A model generated the notes under the pieces. It worked only from the letters and a program-made list of their open reading frames with translations, was not told where the DNA came from and ran no database searches. Shown piece after piece: positions 23,901-31,847 of a stretch of 39,195 bases of DNA. A program made the translations under genes and the position numbers. This DNA is from Microbispora sp. (GTDB lineage: Bacteria; Actinomycetota; Actinomycetes; Streptosporangiales; Streptosporangiaceae), in NCBI GenBank assembly GCA_019689655.1, contig JADGHC010000003.1, positions 1-39,195 of the forward strand, in the 5' to 3' direction. Numbering within the stretch: position 1 is the stretch's first letter; each line of letters opens with the position of its first letter.

Positions 23901-24314
23901 TCAGCTTACTTTGCGGGCTCTCTGGCGGGGCCGCTTGGCTCGTATTTCATCGACGATCTTCTGGAGCTTCAGGCCGACAAGCTCAAGCTCGACTTCGTCG
24001 AGATCCATAAGCTCTGAGCGGTCGATAGGGAAGGGCCAATCCGAGCTGTCACTTTCGGCCGGGCCTGAGGTCAAGTCTTCTGGATTGCCCTTACCCGTGG
24101 CCAGATAGTGAGCGTTGACCCTAAGCGCGCCTGCCAGCTGGGTGATCTTGGTCGTCGACTTCTGCTTGTTGCTCTCGATCTCGGCCAGGGTGGAATAGGG
24201 CACCTTGGCCAGACGTGCGAGCTGCGACCGAGTCATGCCCCGGCGCTCTCGCCAATAAACGATTCTGTCCCCGAGGAGGTCGAATCGCGGCAGGTCTGTG
24301 GGTCTGTTCGGCAT
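23901..24314 (-). CDS. CI-like XRE-family repressor
   Basis: LLGDRIVYWRERRGMTRSQLARLAKVPYSTLAEIESNKQKSTTKITQLAGALRVNAHYLATGKG; no LexA-type peptidase domain seen. Confidence 0.8.
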   Translation of the reverse strand: MPNRPTDLPRFDLLGDRIVYWRERRGMTRSQLARLAKVPYSTLAEIESNKQKSTTKITQLAGALRVNAHYLATGKGNPEDLTSGPAESDSSDWPFPIDRSELMDLDEVELELVGLKLQKIVDEIRAKRPRQRARKVS

Positions 24315-24326
24315 GAACAGAGTATC

Positions 24327-24380
24327 ACGGCTTTCCGTAACGGATGGCCGTTGCGTTCCGTCTACGGGATCCCGTAGACT
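24327..24380. promoter_or_regulatory. Rightward operator cluster (OR-like) with PR promoter
   Basis: ACGGCTTTCCGT (24327-24338), ACGGATGGCCGT (24340-24351), ACGGGATCCCGT (24364-24375); PR TTGCGT-18-TAGACT. Confidence 0.7.
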
Positions 24381-24387
24381 ATGACAC

Positions 24388-24594
24388 ATGAGCACATGGG
24401 CATCGCGCATCGCAGACCTTCGGTCTACCGGGATGACACTCGCCGAAATTGGCGCAGTCATTGGGCTGGCACCTTCATCTGTCAGCGACATCGAGCAGGG
24501 GCGCACGGCCGTGCCAAGCGGCGACGCGGCATTAAAGCTGTATGAACTGCACAAGTCGAAGTCATCTGATTTGATGAGCCGCAAGCGTGCGTGA
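24388..24594 (+). CDS. Cro-like HTH regulator
   Basis: MSTWASRIADLRSTGMTLAEIGAVIGLAPSSVSDIEQGRTAVPSGDAALKLYELHKSKS; divergent to CI-like gene. Confidence 0.75.
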   Translation: MSTWASRIADLRSTGMTLAEIGAVIGLAPSSVSDIEQGRTAVPSGDAALKLYELHKSKSSDLMSRKRA

Positions 24595-24909
24595 TTCTTC
24601 GTCACCTTCATCTCGTACTACCCCACTGAGTTTGTCACTCGGTGGAGTTTCCACGCTGAGCCACGTGACGCAACCTGAGCCGTTATCCCTGCGACTCAGT
24701 TCAGGGAATGACTCACGCATGCTCGTGAGGGTGGAGCCGAAACCGTGACGGGCGTCGCAAATATTAGATGCATATCGGCGAGGTCGTTGACGGCGCTTGC
24801 GCAATGCGATCTCGCATTTGTTGTCAAAACAACCGGTTGTCACAGAATGTGCAAAAGCGGGAGTGCTGTTTTGAGCATTCCCCCTATGCCAAATGGGCGA
24901 GGCTTCTAA

Positions 24910-25176
24910 ATGAGCCTCCCTCTCAAAGACCTCCGCACCAGCGTCGACGAGTCCACAGATATGTGGCTCGAAGTCGAAGCTGCCGTCCAGCGTAAGGACA
25001 AGGCCGCGATTTCTCGCGAGGTTCTGAGGGCTTGGGCGAAGCAAAAAGCGCATGCCTACAAGTTAGCAACTAAGAAGCTCCAAGCCCACGGAATCCAGCC
25101 GGAACTGTTCGGAGACGATACGGAAGACGACGGATCTCGGGCGGCAGATGCCGGAATGAGCCGGAGCCGTCGATAA
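24910..25176 (+). CDS. Hypothetical right-operon protein
   Basis: 88 aa ORF, operon strand. Confidence 0.5.
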   Translation: MSLPLKDLRTSVDESTDMWLEVEAAVQRKDKAAISREVLRAWAKQKAHAYKLATKKLQAHGIQPELFGDDTEDDGSRAADAGMSRSRR

Positions 25177-25198
25177 ATCAAACATTTAGGAGATAGCT

Positions 25199-25552
25199 AT
25201 GTCACGTCGCACTGATCCGATGTTTTACGAGTTCGATATCCGCGAGAACAGAACGAAGAAAGTTCATCGCGCTCGCGTGTTCTGTTGGTGGACTGGTGAA
25301 CATTCAATCCGGTCGCTGCACGCAATGTGCGACTGCCAGCTTGGCGCGTTCTTCAGCATGAAGCCCGAGGATTACAACACCTGGGCGAACTACACGAAGT
25401 ATGGGCCGGGCGGCGGCCAGATGGCCAACCGCCAGTACGACTACCTGAAGCACCACAGCTGCACTCACGAGCCATCTCGCAAGTACACCGTGATCGCCGC
25501 CTATCTGCCCGATGGCGATGTGATCGATCTGGAAGAAAAGGTAGCGGCCTGA
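25199..25552 (+). CDS. Hypothetical right-operon protein
   Basis: MSRRTDPMFYEFDIRENRTKKVHRARVFCWWTGEHSIRSLHAMCDCQLGAFFSMKPEDYN...; SD AGGAG upstream; ATG at about 25200. Confidence 0.55.
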   Translation: MSRRTDPMFYEFDIRENRTKKVHRARVFCWWTGEHSIRSLHAMCDCQLGAFFSMKPEDYNTWANYTKYGPGGGQMANRQYDYLKHHSCTHEPSRKYTVIAAYLPDGDVIDLEEKVAA

Positions 25553-25594
25553 TGATTTCGACCGCCGCGCTGTTATCCCCCCGTGCGGCCCTCA

Positions 25595-25627
25595 GCCGGC
25601 CGGTGCTCGTGACCGGCCCGGCGTTTT
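25595..25627 (+). terminator. Terminator-like hairpin inside the right early operon
   Basis: GCCGGCCGGT-gctcgtg-ACCGGCCCGGC-GTTTTAT. Confidence 0.55.
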
Positions 25628-25640
25628 ATGAGGTGACAGC

Positions 25641-25874
25641 ATGATCCGCTACATCGAAGACCAGATTCTGTCCTTCTTGCAGCGTCGCTGCGACCACCCC
25701 GGCGAGATGGTGGCAGCTGACATTCTTGAGGGATGCGCCGATGGAATCGAGGTGAAGTATTGCCGCCGCTGTGGATCCGTGAAAACGGAATGGCGCCCGA
25801 TGCCAGGCAACAGCCCGTATTCGCAGCTCGAACACTGGTGGCGTCGGCCGGATCCGAATCTCTGGAGAGGGTGA
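25641..25874 (+). CDS. Hypothetical protein with Cys pair
   Basis: MIRYIEDQILSFLQRRCDHPGEMVAADILEGCADGIEVKYCRRCGSVKTEWRPM... Confidence 0.55.
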   Translation: MIRYIEDQILSFLQRRCDHPGEMVAADILEGCADGIEVKYCRRCGSVKTEWRPMPGNSPYSQLEHWWRRPDPNLWRG

Positions 25875-25881
25875 CCAGATC

Positions 25882-26115
25882 ATGAGTTGTGACCAGCTAA
25901 CTCAGAACCAACGCCTGTTGGCCTACCTCAAGCGCCGCAAGTACATCACTCGCGCGCCGGCCTTCACCGAATTGGGCATCGCCAATCTCTGGCAGCGATG
26001 CAGAGAGCTTCGCGACATGGGCTATCGCATCGAGTCGCGATGGCACAAGACGCCCGATGGCGCCCACGTGAAGCAGTACTGGCTCGCTGAAGGGCGGCAG
26101 AAGAGGGCGGCGTGA
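25882..26115 (+). CDS. Winged-helix/HTH-like small protein
   Basis: LTQNQRLLAYLKRRKYITRAPAFTELGIANLWQRCRELRDMGYRIESRW. Confidence 0.6.
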   Translation: MSCDQLTQNQRLLAYLKRRKYITRAPAFTELGIANLWQRCRELRDMGYRIESRWHKTPDGAHVKQYWLAEGRQKRAA

Positions 26116-26300
26116 TAAGTCCCGAGGCACACGATACCGACGCCGAGCTCGAGCGCCGCATCGACTTCCAGGCCGGCCTGATCGCCACGGCGCTGACGCC
26201 TGCCGAGCAGCGGTCGGCATGGGAAGAACTGAAGCGACTGCATGGCATGCGGTCACCCGAGCGCATCGAGCAGATGGAACGCGAGAGGGGTTTGCGTTGA
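26112..26300 (+). CDS. Hypothetical protein
   Basis: Overlapping start/stop; 62 aa. Confidence 0.5.
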   Translation: MISPEAHDTDAELERRIDFQAGLIATALTPAEQRSAWEELKRLHGMRSPERIEQMERERGLR

Positions 26301-26803
26301 GCAGAAAGTCGATATCAGCCGCCGTGCGGTTTTCGATCATGCGCCGGGATGGGTTTCGCTGCCGGTATTGCGGCCGCTCTGCTGCCCATATTGAACTCGT
26401 GCTTGATCACGTCATTCCGTTCAGTCGCGGCGGTAGGTGCGATGAGACCAATCTCGTGACGGCCTGCATTGAATGCAATGCAGGCAAGTCAGCGACTCAG
26501 CTCACTGCGGAGGAAGCGGCTTATGTGCTGCCGCCTGCGGAGCACGTTCTGCGTGAATTATACGAGATTGCCACTCGGCGCTTTCCAAACATGGCGGAAA
26601 GCTTTGATAGCAAGGTCCTGCTTATGTTCATGCTGCGTGACGCCGAAATGAACGGCGTCCAGATGCATGAGCTACGTCGAGCGGTTGAACGCTGCGAGAA
26701 CTCATCCGTGTTTCTCGAGGTGATGAGCATGCTCTCGCCGGGGTGGGCGTCGTGGGCCCAGGCCGCTAAAGCCAATAGAGACATTTTCGCCACCGAGCAC
26801 TGA
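26297..26803 (+). CDS. HNH endonuclease-like protein
   Basis: TTG start; RDGFRCRYCGRSAAHIELVLDHVIPFSRGGRCDETNLVTACIECNAGKS. Confidence 0.8.
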   Translation: MSRKSISAAVRFSIMRRDGFRCRYCGRSAAHIELVLDHVIPFSRGGRCDETNLVTACIECNAGKSATQLTAEEAAYVLPPAEHVLRELYEIATRRFPNMAESFDSKVLLMFMLRDAEMNGVQMHELRRAVERCENSSVFLEVMSMLSPGWASWAQAAKANRDIFATEH

Positions 26804-27588
26804 TGCGCGCCAGAAACTTGAAACCCTCTCTCTTTAAAAACGAGCTGCTGGCAATAGCAGACCCGATTTACACAGTCGTGTTCGCAGGGCTGTGGTGTTT
26901 GGCGGATCGCCGCGGTCGATTGGAAGATCGGCCCGCCAAGATCCATTTCGATATCAATCCAGGTCGAGCGTTTGAAGGTACGTCCGTCTCGCTCAACTGG
27001 CTTGCAGAAAACGGATTCATTGCTCGATACGAGGTCAACGGGAAGCGGTACGTCCAGATCCTGAACTTCGAAAAGCATCAGAATCCGCATCATAAAGAGC
27101 CGGAATCGGTTATTCCGCCAATGCCTGGGGCAGAAGGCTCATGCATGGGCGGTAAGCCTGGGGCAGATGAGCCATGCTTGGAGCATGCATCGGCCTCTGA
27201 CCGTGCTGATTCCGGATTCCTGATTCCTGATTCCCCTTCCCTGATTGCGCAAGCCTCCGGCAGCGAAGGTTCGCCCGTCGCCGAACAAGGTTCGTCCGTG
27301 TTCGACCGGATACGCGCAGTGTTCCCAAAGCGCAGCGGAAGCCATCGCTGGCAGGACGCGTTGAATCACTTCCGGGCCCGCGTTCGCGAGGGCCATTCGC
27401 CGGAAGCAATTCTCGCCGGGGTTGAGCGTTACGCCGCGTATGTCCGCGCCGAGGGCAAAGAAGGTACGTCCTTCGTGCAACAGGCCGCGACGTTCCTGGG
27501 GACCAATCGGGGGTTTCTCGAAGACTGGAATCCGACGCCGAAGAAGGCCAACGGCGCCCACAAGGATCCGTACAAGGGGGCGATATGA
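26803..27588 (+). CDS. Replication initiator-like protein (lambda O-like position)
   Basis: N-terminal winged-helix-like region, disordered linker with DNA repeats, C-terminal domain; precedes helicase. Confidence 0.6.
   Translation: MRARNLKPSLFKNELLAIADPIYTVVFAGLWCLADRRGRLEDRPAKIHFDINPGRAFEGTSVSLNWLAENGFIARYEVNGKRYVQILNFEKHQNPHHKEPESVIPPMPGAEGSCMGGKPGADEPCLEHASASDRADSGFLIPDSPSLIAQASGSEGSPVAEQGSSVFDRIRAVFPKRSGSHRWQDALNHFRARVREGHSPEAILAGVERYAAYVRAEGKEGTSFVQQAATFLGTNRGFLEDWNPTPKKANGAHKDPYKGAI
27123..27299 (+). repeat. Iteron-like repeat cluster inside the replication gene
   Basis: GCCTGGGGCAGA x2 (27123, 27156); 7-bp period TGATTCC array 27207-27248; AAGGTTCG(C/T)CCGT x2 (27266, 27287). Confidence 0.6.
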
Positions 27589-27926
27589 CGCCATACGAAC
27601 TGCGACTCCTCGCGAAACTCCGGCAGCGCGGGCAGGCCCCCGAGCTCGCCGTGTTCATCACGGACAACTGGCCGAAGGCGGCGCAGCTCACCGAGGACGT
27701 GGGCGTGCTGGCGATTCGCGTCCGGAACGCACGGGATTTCGATCATGACTGGTCACCGCTCGCCGGCTTGTGGGCGTACCTGTGGCTACGCCGTGCGACG
27801 GGCCCGGAGCTGGCGGATTTCTCGGCGGCGATCCTTCGCGCCAACCCGGTGCGGCTGACGACGCGCGTGAGCGATATGCCATCGGTGCAGGTGTTCGATG
27901 CTGACGGCTGGGGGATGGTGGCATGA
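27585..27926 (+). CDS. Hypothetical replication-module protein
   Basis: 113 aa, overlapping starts/stops. Confidence 0.55.
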   Translation: MTPYELRLLAKLRQRGQAPELAVFITDNWPKAAQLTEDVGVLAIRVRNARDFDHDWSPLAGLWAYLWLRRATGPELADFSAAILRANPVRLTTRVSDMPSVQVFDADGWGMVA

Positions 27927-28840
27927 ACGCGCTGGCGAAAGTCCTGATTCGCGAAACGCCGATCGACTGGGATCGGTATGTGCTGACCGAAGAGGACACG
28001 CAGCGCTTCGTGGATCCGCGCACGCTGGTGGCCAGCATCAGCGACGTGCTGCACGGCCGCGGGGCGAGGCAGGGCGCCACGCTGCCGTGGAACGGGCTGA
28101 GCGACAAGGTGCGACTGCCGGGCGGCCACATGAGCATCTGGGCCGGCATCAACTTTCACGGCAAGTCCGGAATGCTCAAGCAACTCGCGTTGCATCTGGC
28201 TCGCAGCGGTGAGCGTGTCTGCGCGGCCTTCCTCGAAGAAACGCCCGAAGAGTCGATGGCGGATATCACACAGCTCGCCATCCCAGACACCGACGTGCGC
28301 GAGTCGGACGAGTACATCGACGTGGCCTGTAACTGGGCCAGCGGGAAAATCTGGCTCTACAACCAGACGCGGATGATGGACCCGCAGCGGGTGCTGGCGC
28401 TGATCGCTTACGCCGCCAAGGAGAAGGGCTGCACGCACTTCATCCTGGACAGCCTCATGCGTACCGGGCTGGCGCAGGACGATTACGAAGGCCAGCGCGT
28501 ATTCGCCAATCAGCTGACCAATTACGCGATGCAGCTGAACATCCACATTCACCTCGTGCATCACATCGTGAAGGTCGACGAGACGCAGGTGCCGGGCCGT
28601 GAATCGATCCGTGGCACCGGCGCGCTGACCGACCAGGCGCACCACGTGTTCATCGTGTGGCGCGACGTGAACGAAGACAAGGCGATCGACGCGCCGGACG
28701 GCTTGCTGGTCATCGCGAAGAACCGCGGCATTCGTCCGGCCAACTGGATCGGCAAGGTGCAGATGTACATGCACAAGAGCGGCCAGTTCCTGCGCGGCAA
28801 GTTTGATCCGCCGATGCTGTTCATCGGGAGCATGCAATGA
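27923..28840 (+). CDS. DnaB/gp4-like RecA-fold helicase domain protein
   Basis: MSIWAGINFHGKSGMLKQLALHLA (Walker A), THFILDSLMRTG (Walker B), HIHLVHHIVKVDE. Confidence 0.75.
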   Translation: MNALAKVLIRETPIDWDRYVLTEEDTQRFVDPRTLVASISDVLHGRGARQGATLPWNGLSDKVRLPGGHMSIWAGINFHGKSGMLKQLALHLARSGERVCAAFLEETPEESMADITQLAIPDTDVRESDEYIDVACNWASGKIWLYNQTRMMDPQRVLALIAYAAKEKGCTHFILDSLMRTGLAQDDYEGQRVFANQLTNYAMQLNIHIHLVHHIVKVDETQVPGRESIRGTGALTDQAHHVFIVWRDVNEDKAIDAPDGLLVIAKNRGIRPANWIGKVQMYMHKSGQFLRGKFDPPMLFIGSMQ

Positions 28841-29067
28841 GTTGGACCGCCGACCCCGCCAAGCGCGAAGCCCGCGACGAACACGGCTATCGCATCACCT
28901 GGGCCGATAACAAGCACGGCACTTGGTACAACGCCTACGCGCCTAGCGGCCGGCACATTGACGCCGGCTACGACAAAGAGATCGTGAAGGCGATGTGCGA
29001 GGTTCATCGGGAGAAGCTGGCGAAGGATCGCGCCGCGTACAGGCAAAAGAAACTGGAGCGAGCATGA
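28837..29067 (+). CDS. Hypothetical protein
   Basis: 76 aa, ATGA coupling. Confidence 0.55.
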   Translation: MSWTADPAKREARDEHGYRITWADNKHGTWYNAYAPSGRHIDAGYDKEIVKAMCEVHREKLAKDRAAYRQKKLERA

Positions 29068-30107
29068 GCGAGCAGGGCACGACAAAGGATCAGCTCTCTC
29101 GCATGCGCTATCTGAGCGTGTGCAGCGGGATTGAGGCTGCGACTGTGGCGTGGCATCCGCTCGGTTGGCGAGCTCTCTGGTACAGCGAGATTGATGCATT
29201 CCCGTCAGCCGTGCTCGCGCATCACTACCCCGGAACGCCCAACCTTGGCGACATGACCAAATTCAGAGAGTGGCCGGATGCAAACATCGATCTTCTCGTT
29301 GGCGGAACCCCTTGTCAGTCCTTCAGCGTTGCGGGATTCCGAAAGGGACTGGCTGACCCGCGTGGCAACCTCATGCTCACCTATCTTGCCATCGCTGCAC
29401 GCTATCGCCCCGACTGGCTGGTATGGGAGAACGTCCCCGGCGTCCTGTCTACCAACGAAGGACGAGATTTTGGAGCCTTTGTCTGGGCGTTGGGCAAACT
29501 CGGGTATGGGTGGGCCTACCGAAGCCTTGACGCTCAATACTTCAACCTGGCCCAGCAGCGCGAGCGTGTGTTCGTTGTCGCAAGTGCTCGAGGTTGGCCC
29601 AGTGCCGCAGCGGTACTTTTTGAGCGCGCGAGCCTGTCGGGGCATCCTGCGCCGAGCCGAGAAGCGGGGCAAGAAGCTGCCCTCCCGGTTACTACGCGCG
29701 TTGACCGAGGTGGCAGCAATCGAGAAGCCCAAGGCAACAACCTCGTCGCTCACTGTCTGAATGCCAAGGGCGGTTCTGGTCGCATCGACGCCGAAAGCGA
29801 AACGTTCATTGCGCACACGCTCACGGCCGAGATGTATAGATCAGGCGGCGCGACTGCTGGCAACAATCCCGGTGTTCGCAACTGCTTTCCGATGCAGACA
29901 GGCGTGCGTCGCCTGACGCCTCGAGAGTGCGAGCGGCTGCAAGGCTTCCCGGACGATTACACACTGATCCCGTACCGAGGCAAGCCAGCAAAGGACTCGC
30001 CGCGGTACAAGGCGCTAGGAAACTCCATGGCGGTGCCGATTATGCGATGGATCGGGCAGAGGATTGCAGCAGTGGATGCGATCGTCAGTCAGAGGGCGGC
30101 GGCATGA
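29064..30107 (+). CDS. DNA (cytosine-5) methyltransferase
   Basis: LSVCSGIEAATVAW, GGTPCQSFSVAG (PCQ), WENVPG, QRERVFVVA, GNSMAVPIMRWIG. Confidence 0.93.
   Translation: MSEQGTTKDQLSRMRYLSVCSGIEAATVAWHPLGWRALWYSEIDAFPSAVLAHHYPGTPNLGDMTKFREWPDANIDLLVGGTPCQSFSVAGFRKGLADPRGNLMLTYLAIAARYRPDWLVWENVPGVLSTNEGRDFGAFVWALGKLGYGWAYRSLDAQYFNLAQQRERVFVVASARGWPSAAAVLFERASLSGHPAPSREAGQEAALPVTTRVDRGGSNREAQGNNLVAHCLNAKGGSGRIDAESETFIAHTLTAEMYRSGGATAGNNPGVRNCFPMQTGVRRLTPRECERLQGFPDDYTLIPYRGKPAKDSPRYKALGNSMAVPIMRWIGQRIAAVDAIVSQRAAA
29074..29093. repeat. 20-bp direct repeat encoding GTTKDQ, copy 1
   Basis: AGGGCACGACAAAGGATCAG, identical at 30126-30145. Confidence 0.9.
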
Positions 30108-30421
30108 CCGACCATCTCCCGTCGAAGGGCACGACAAAGGATCAGGTCTCGCCGTTGGTTCAATGGGTAAATTCGTCCCCGGAGACAAAGCGCTGGTATC
30201 TGCGCGAGACGCTGAAGGTCGATACGTCGGAACTCATTTGGGCGCGCATGCAGGCCGCAGGAGTGTCGAAAGCTGAACTTGCAAAGCGCCTCGGGCGCAG
30301 CAAGGCGCACGTCACGCAGCTGCTGAATGGATCGCGCAACATGACGTTGCAGACGTTGCAAGACATCGCGATCGCGCTCGGCTGTCGAGCGGACGTGAAG
30401 CTGGTGGAGCTTCCCAAGTGA
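30104..30421 (+). CDS. XRE-family HTH protein
   Basis: MQAAGVSKAELAKRLGRSKAHVTQLLNGSRNMTLQTLQDIAIALG. Confidence 0.8.
   Translation: MTDHLPSKGTTKDQVSPLVQWVNSSPETKRWYLRETLKVDTSELIWARMQAAGVSKAELAKRLGRSKAHVTQLLNGSRNMTLQTLQDIAIALGCRADVKLVELPK
30126..30145. repeat. 20-bp direct repeat encoding GTTKDQ, copy 2
   Basis: Identical to 29074-29093. Confidence 0.9.
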
Positions 30422-30900
30422 CCGACCAACTCCCGACAAAGGATGTGAATGATGCACCTTGGCCTGTGTGGTGCGAGGCTGTGCAGGACGATATCTACTA
30501 CGCATCAGAGATCGACCCGTACATCCAGCACCTCCGGGACGAACTCGCCCGCGAAGTCGGCACCCGAGAGGCGAGGGTGGCTGAGAATGAGGAGCTACGC
30601 CGCGACCTGACCCGCACCGAGTCGGCCCATGCGGTGGTGATGGCGGAGAACGCGTACTACAAGCAGCTTGCCGCAGATCGCGAATCAGCACTGCGCAACT
30701 GCCTGCTGCTGGCGATGCGACAGGCGCGCAAAGATTCCGACTGGAAGCACATCATCCGATTCTGCCGCGAGGGCGGTGTTGAGCCGTCGCCGTTGAGGGA
30801 GCGAGCCGCCCAACCTCCGCCAGTTGCTCGCAATCCCGACTGGTGCCCCACATGCACGAAGCCCTACGCCGAGTGCCGGTGCAATGGGGTGGCGTGGTGA
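30418..30900 (+). CDS. Hypothetical protein with C-terminal CPTC...CRC motif
   Basis: GTG start; MTDQLPTKDVNDAPWPVW...CPTCTKPYAECRC. Confidence 0.55.
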   Translation: MTDQLPTKDVNDAPWPVWCEAVQDDIYYASEIDPYIQHLRDELAREVGTREARVAENEELRRDLTRTESAHAVVMAENAYYKQLAADRESALRNCLLLAMRQARKDSDWKHIIRFCREGGVEPSPLRERAAQPPPVARNPDWCPTCTKPYAECRCNGVAW

Positions 30901-31238
30901 GCTACAAGCGACGTTCCGACAAGCCCGACGCGCCGACGCAGAAGATCGTGGACGAACTGCGGGCGCTGCACTTTGAGGTGCACCACGTCGGCCGGCCTGT
31001 GGATCTGCTGGTGCGGGCGCCGACCTGGCCGCCGAACGTGTGGAGGCTGCTGGAGGTGAAGCGTCCAGCAAACCGCCGTGGCGATCCGCGCCTCGACAAG
31101 CGGCAACGCGAGCAGGCCGAATTCTGCGCGCGTCACCAAGTCCCCTATGTCACGAGCACCGAACAGGCCTTGGCGGCTCTGGGAGTGTTTCGTGGTCTGC
31201 CCGACGATTTCACTGTGTTACCAAGGAGACAACCATGA
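30897..31238 (+). CDS. PDDEXK/VRR-NUC-like nuclease
   Basis: GTG start overlapping TGA; ELRALHFEVHHVGRPVDLLVRAP...WRLLEVKRP (D...ExK). Confidence 0.65.
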   Translation: MSYKRRSDKPDAPTQKIVDELRALHFEVHHVGRPVDLLVRAPTWPPNVWRLLEVKRPANRRGDPRLDKRQREQAEFCARHQVPYVTSTEQALAALGVFRGLPDDFTVLPRRQP

Positions 31239-31621
31239 CCACCCGAGCCCAAAGCATCCTCTGGCGTGCAGCCGCGTACACACTGATCGCATGCCTGGCA
31301 GCGTTTGCGGTGAGCGTCTACGCGCAGGAGCGCACGGCTACGATCACCTTCAGCCGCCCCGTGCAGTACGTGGACGGCACGCCGATCTCGCCGGATACCG
31401 AGATCACCTATCGGCTTTACCAGGGCGTGCGTGGCGCCGAGAAGCAGCGCGTGGCCGAGTTCACGGGCACATCGACGAGCGTCAACAGCGGCCTGAAGCC
31501 CGGTGAGACGTGCTGGCAGGTGAGCGCGGTTGCGAACGGCAAGGAGTCCGAGCTGTCGAACGAAGGGTGCAAGACGTTCGAGTGGCCGGCGACTGAGGCC
31601 GTGACGATCACTATCACCTGA
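31235..31621 (+). CDS. Exported Fn3/Ig-like domain protein
   Basis: Signal peptide ...LIACLAAFAVSVYAQ, then TYRLYQGVRGAEKQRVAEFTGTSTSVNSGLKPGETCWQVSAVANGKESELSNEGCKTF. Confidence 0.65.
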   Translation: MTTRAQSILWRAAAYTLIACLAAFAVSVYAQERTATITFSRPVQYVDGTPISPDTEITYRLYQGVRGAEKQRVAEFTGTSTSVNSGLKPGETCWQVSAVANGKESELSNEGCKTFEWPATEAVTITIT

Positions 31622-31646
31622 GTGTGAACTTGATTGCAAAACTACG

Positions 31647-31847
31647 ATGAAACGACAGGCAAGCAATCGGAATTTCGCGCGGAAGAAATATGCTAGGTAT
31701 CCGCACATCGAGCATTCTGGAGTTGGTGTGCGTCCGCTAACCGACGCAGAAATCTCAGCATTCCATGCGCACGTTGAGCGCGTCCGAAGCGGTATCCGTG
31801 ATGTGAGGGCAGATGAACACCGGCGTTACATTCGCGAACTCAAGTGA
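31647..31847 (+). CDS. Hypothetical protein
   Basis: 66 aa; 35-nt overlap with GroES-like gene. Confidence 0.5.
   Translation: MKRQASNRNFARKKYARYPHIEHSGVGVRPLTDAEISAFHAHVERVRSGIRDVRADEHRRYIRELK

Noticed and set aside
24562-25053. 163-aa minus-strand ORF over the gap after the Cro-like gene
   Set aside because: Opposes the right early operon, overlaps the Cro-like gene end and the 24910 gene, and shows no motif; gap treated as noncoding.
25552-25644. 30-aa ORF MISTAALLSPRAALSRPVLVTGPAFYEVTA
   Set aside because: Coincides with the terminator-like hairpin; more likely noncoding regulatory sequence.
27743-28837. 364-aa minus-strand ORF
   Set aside because: Antisense to the helicase-like gene, which has clear Walker motifs.
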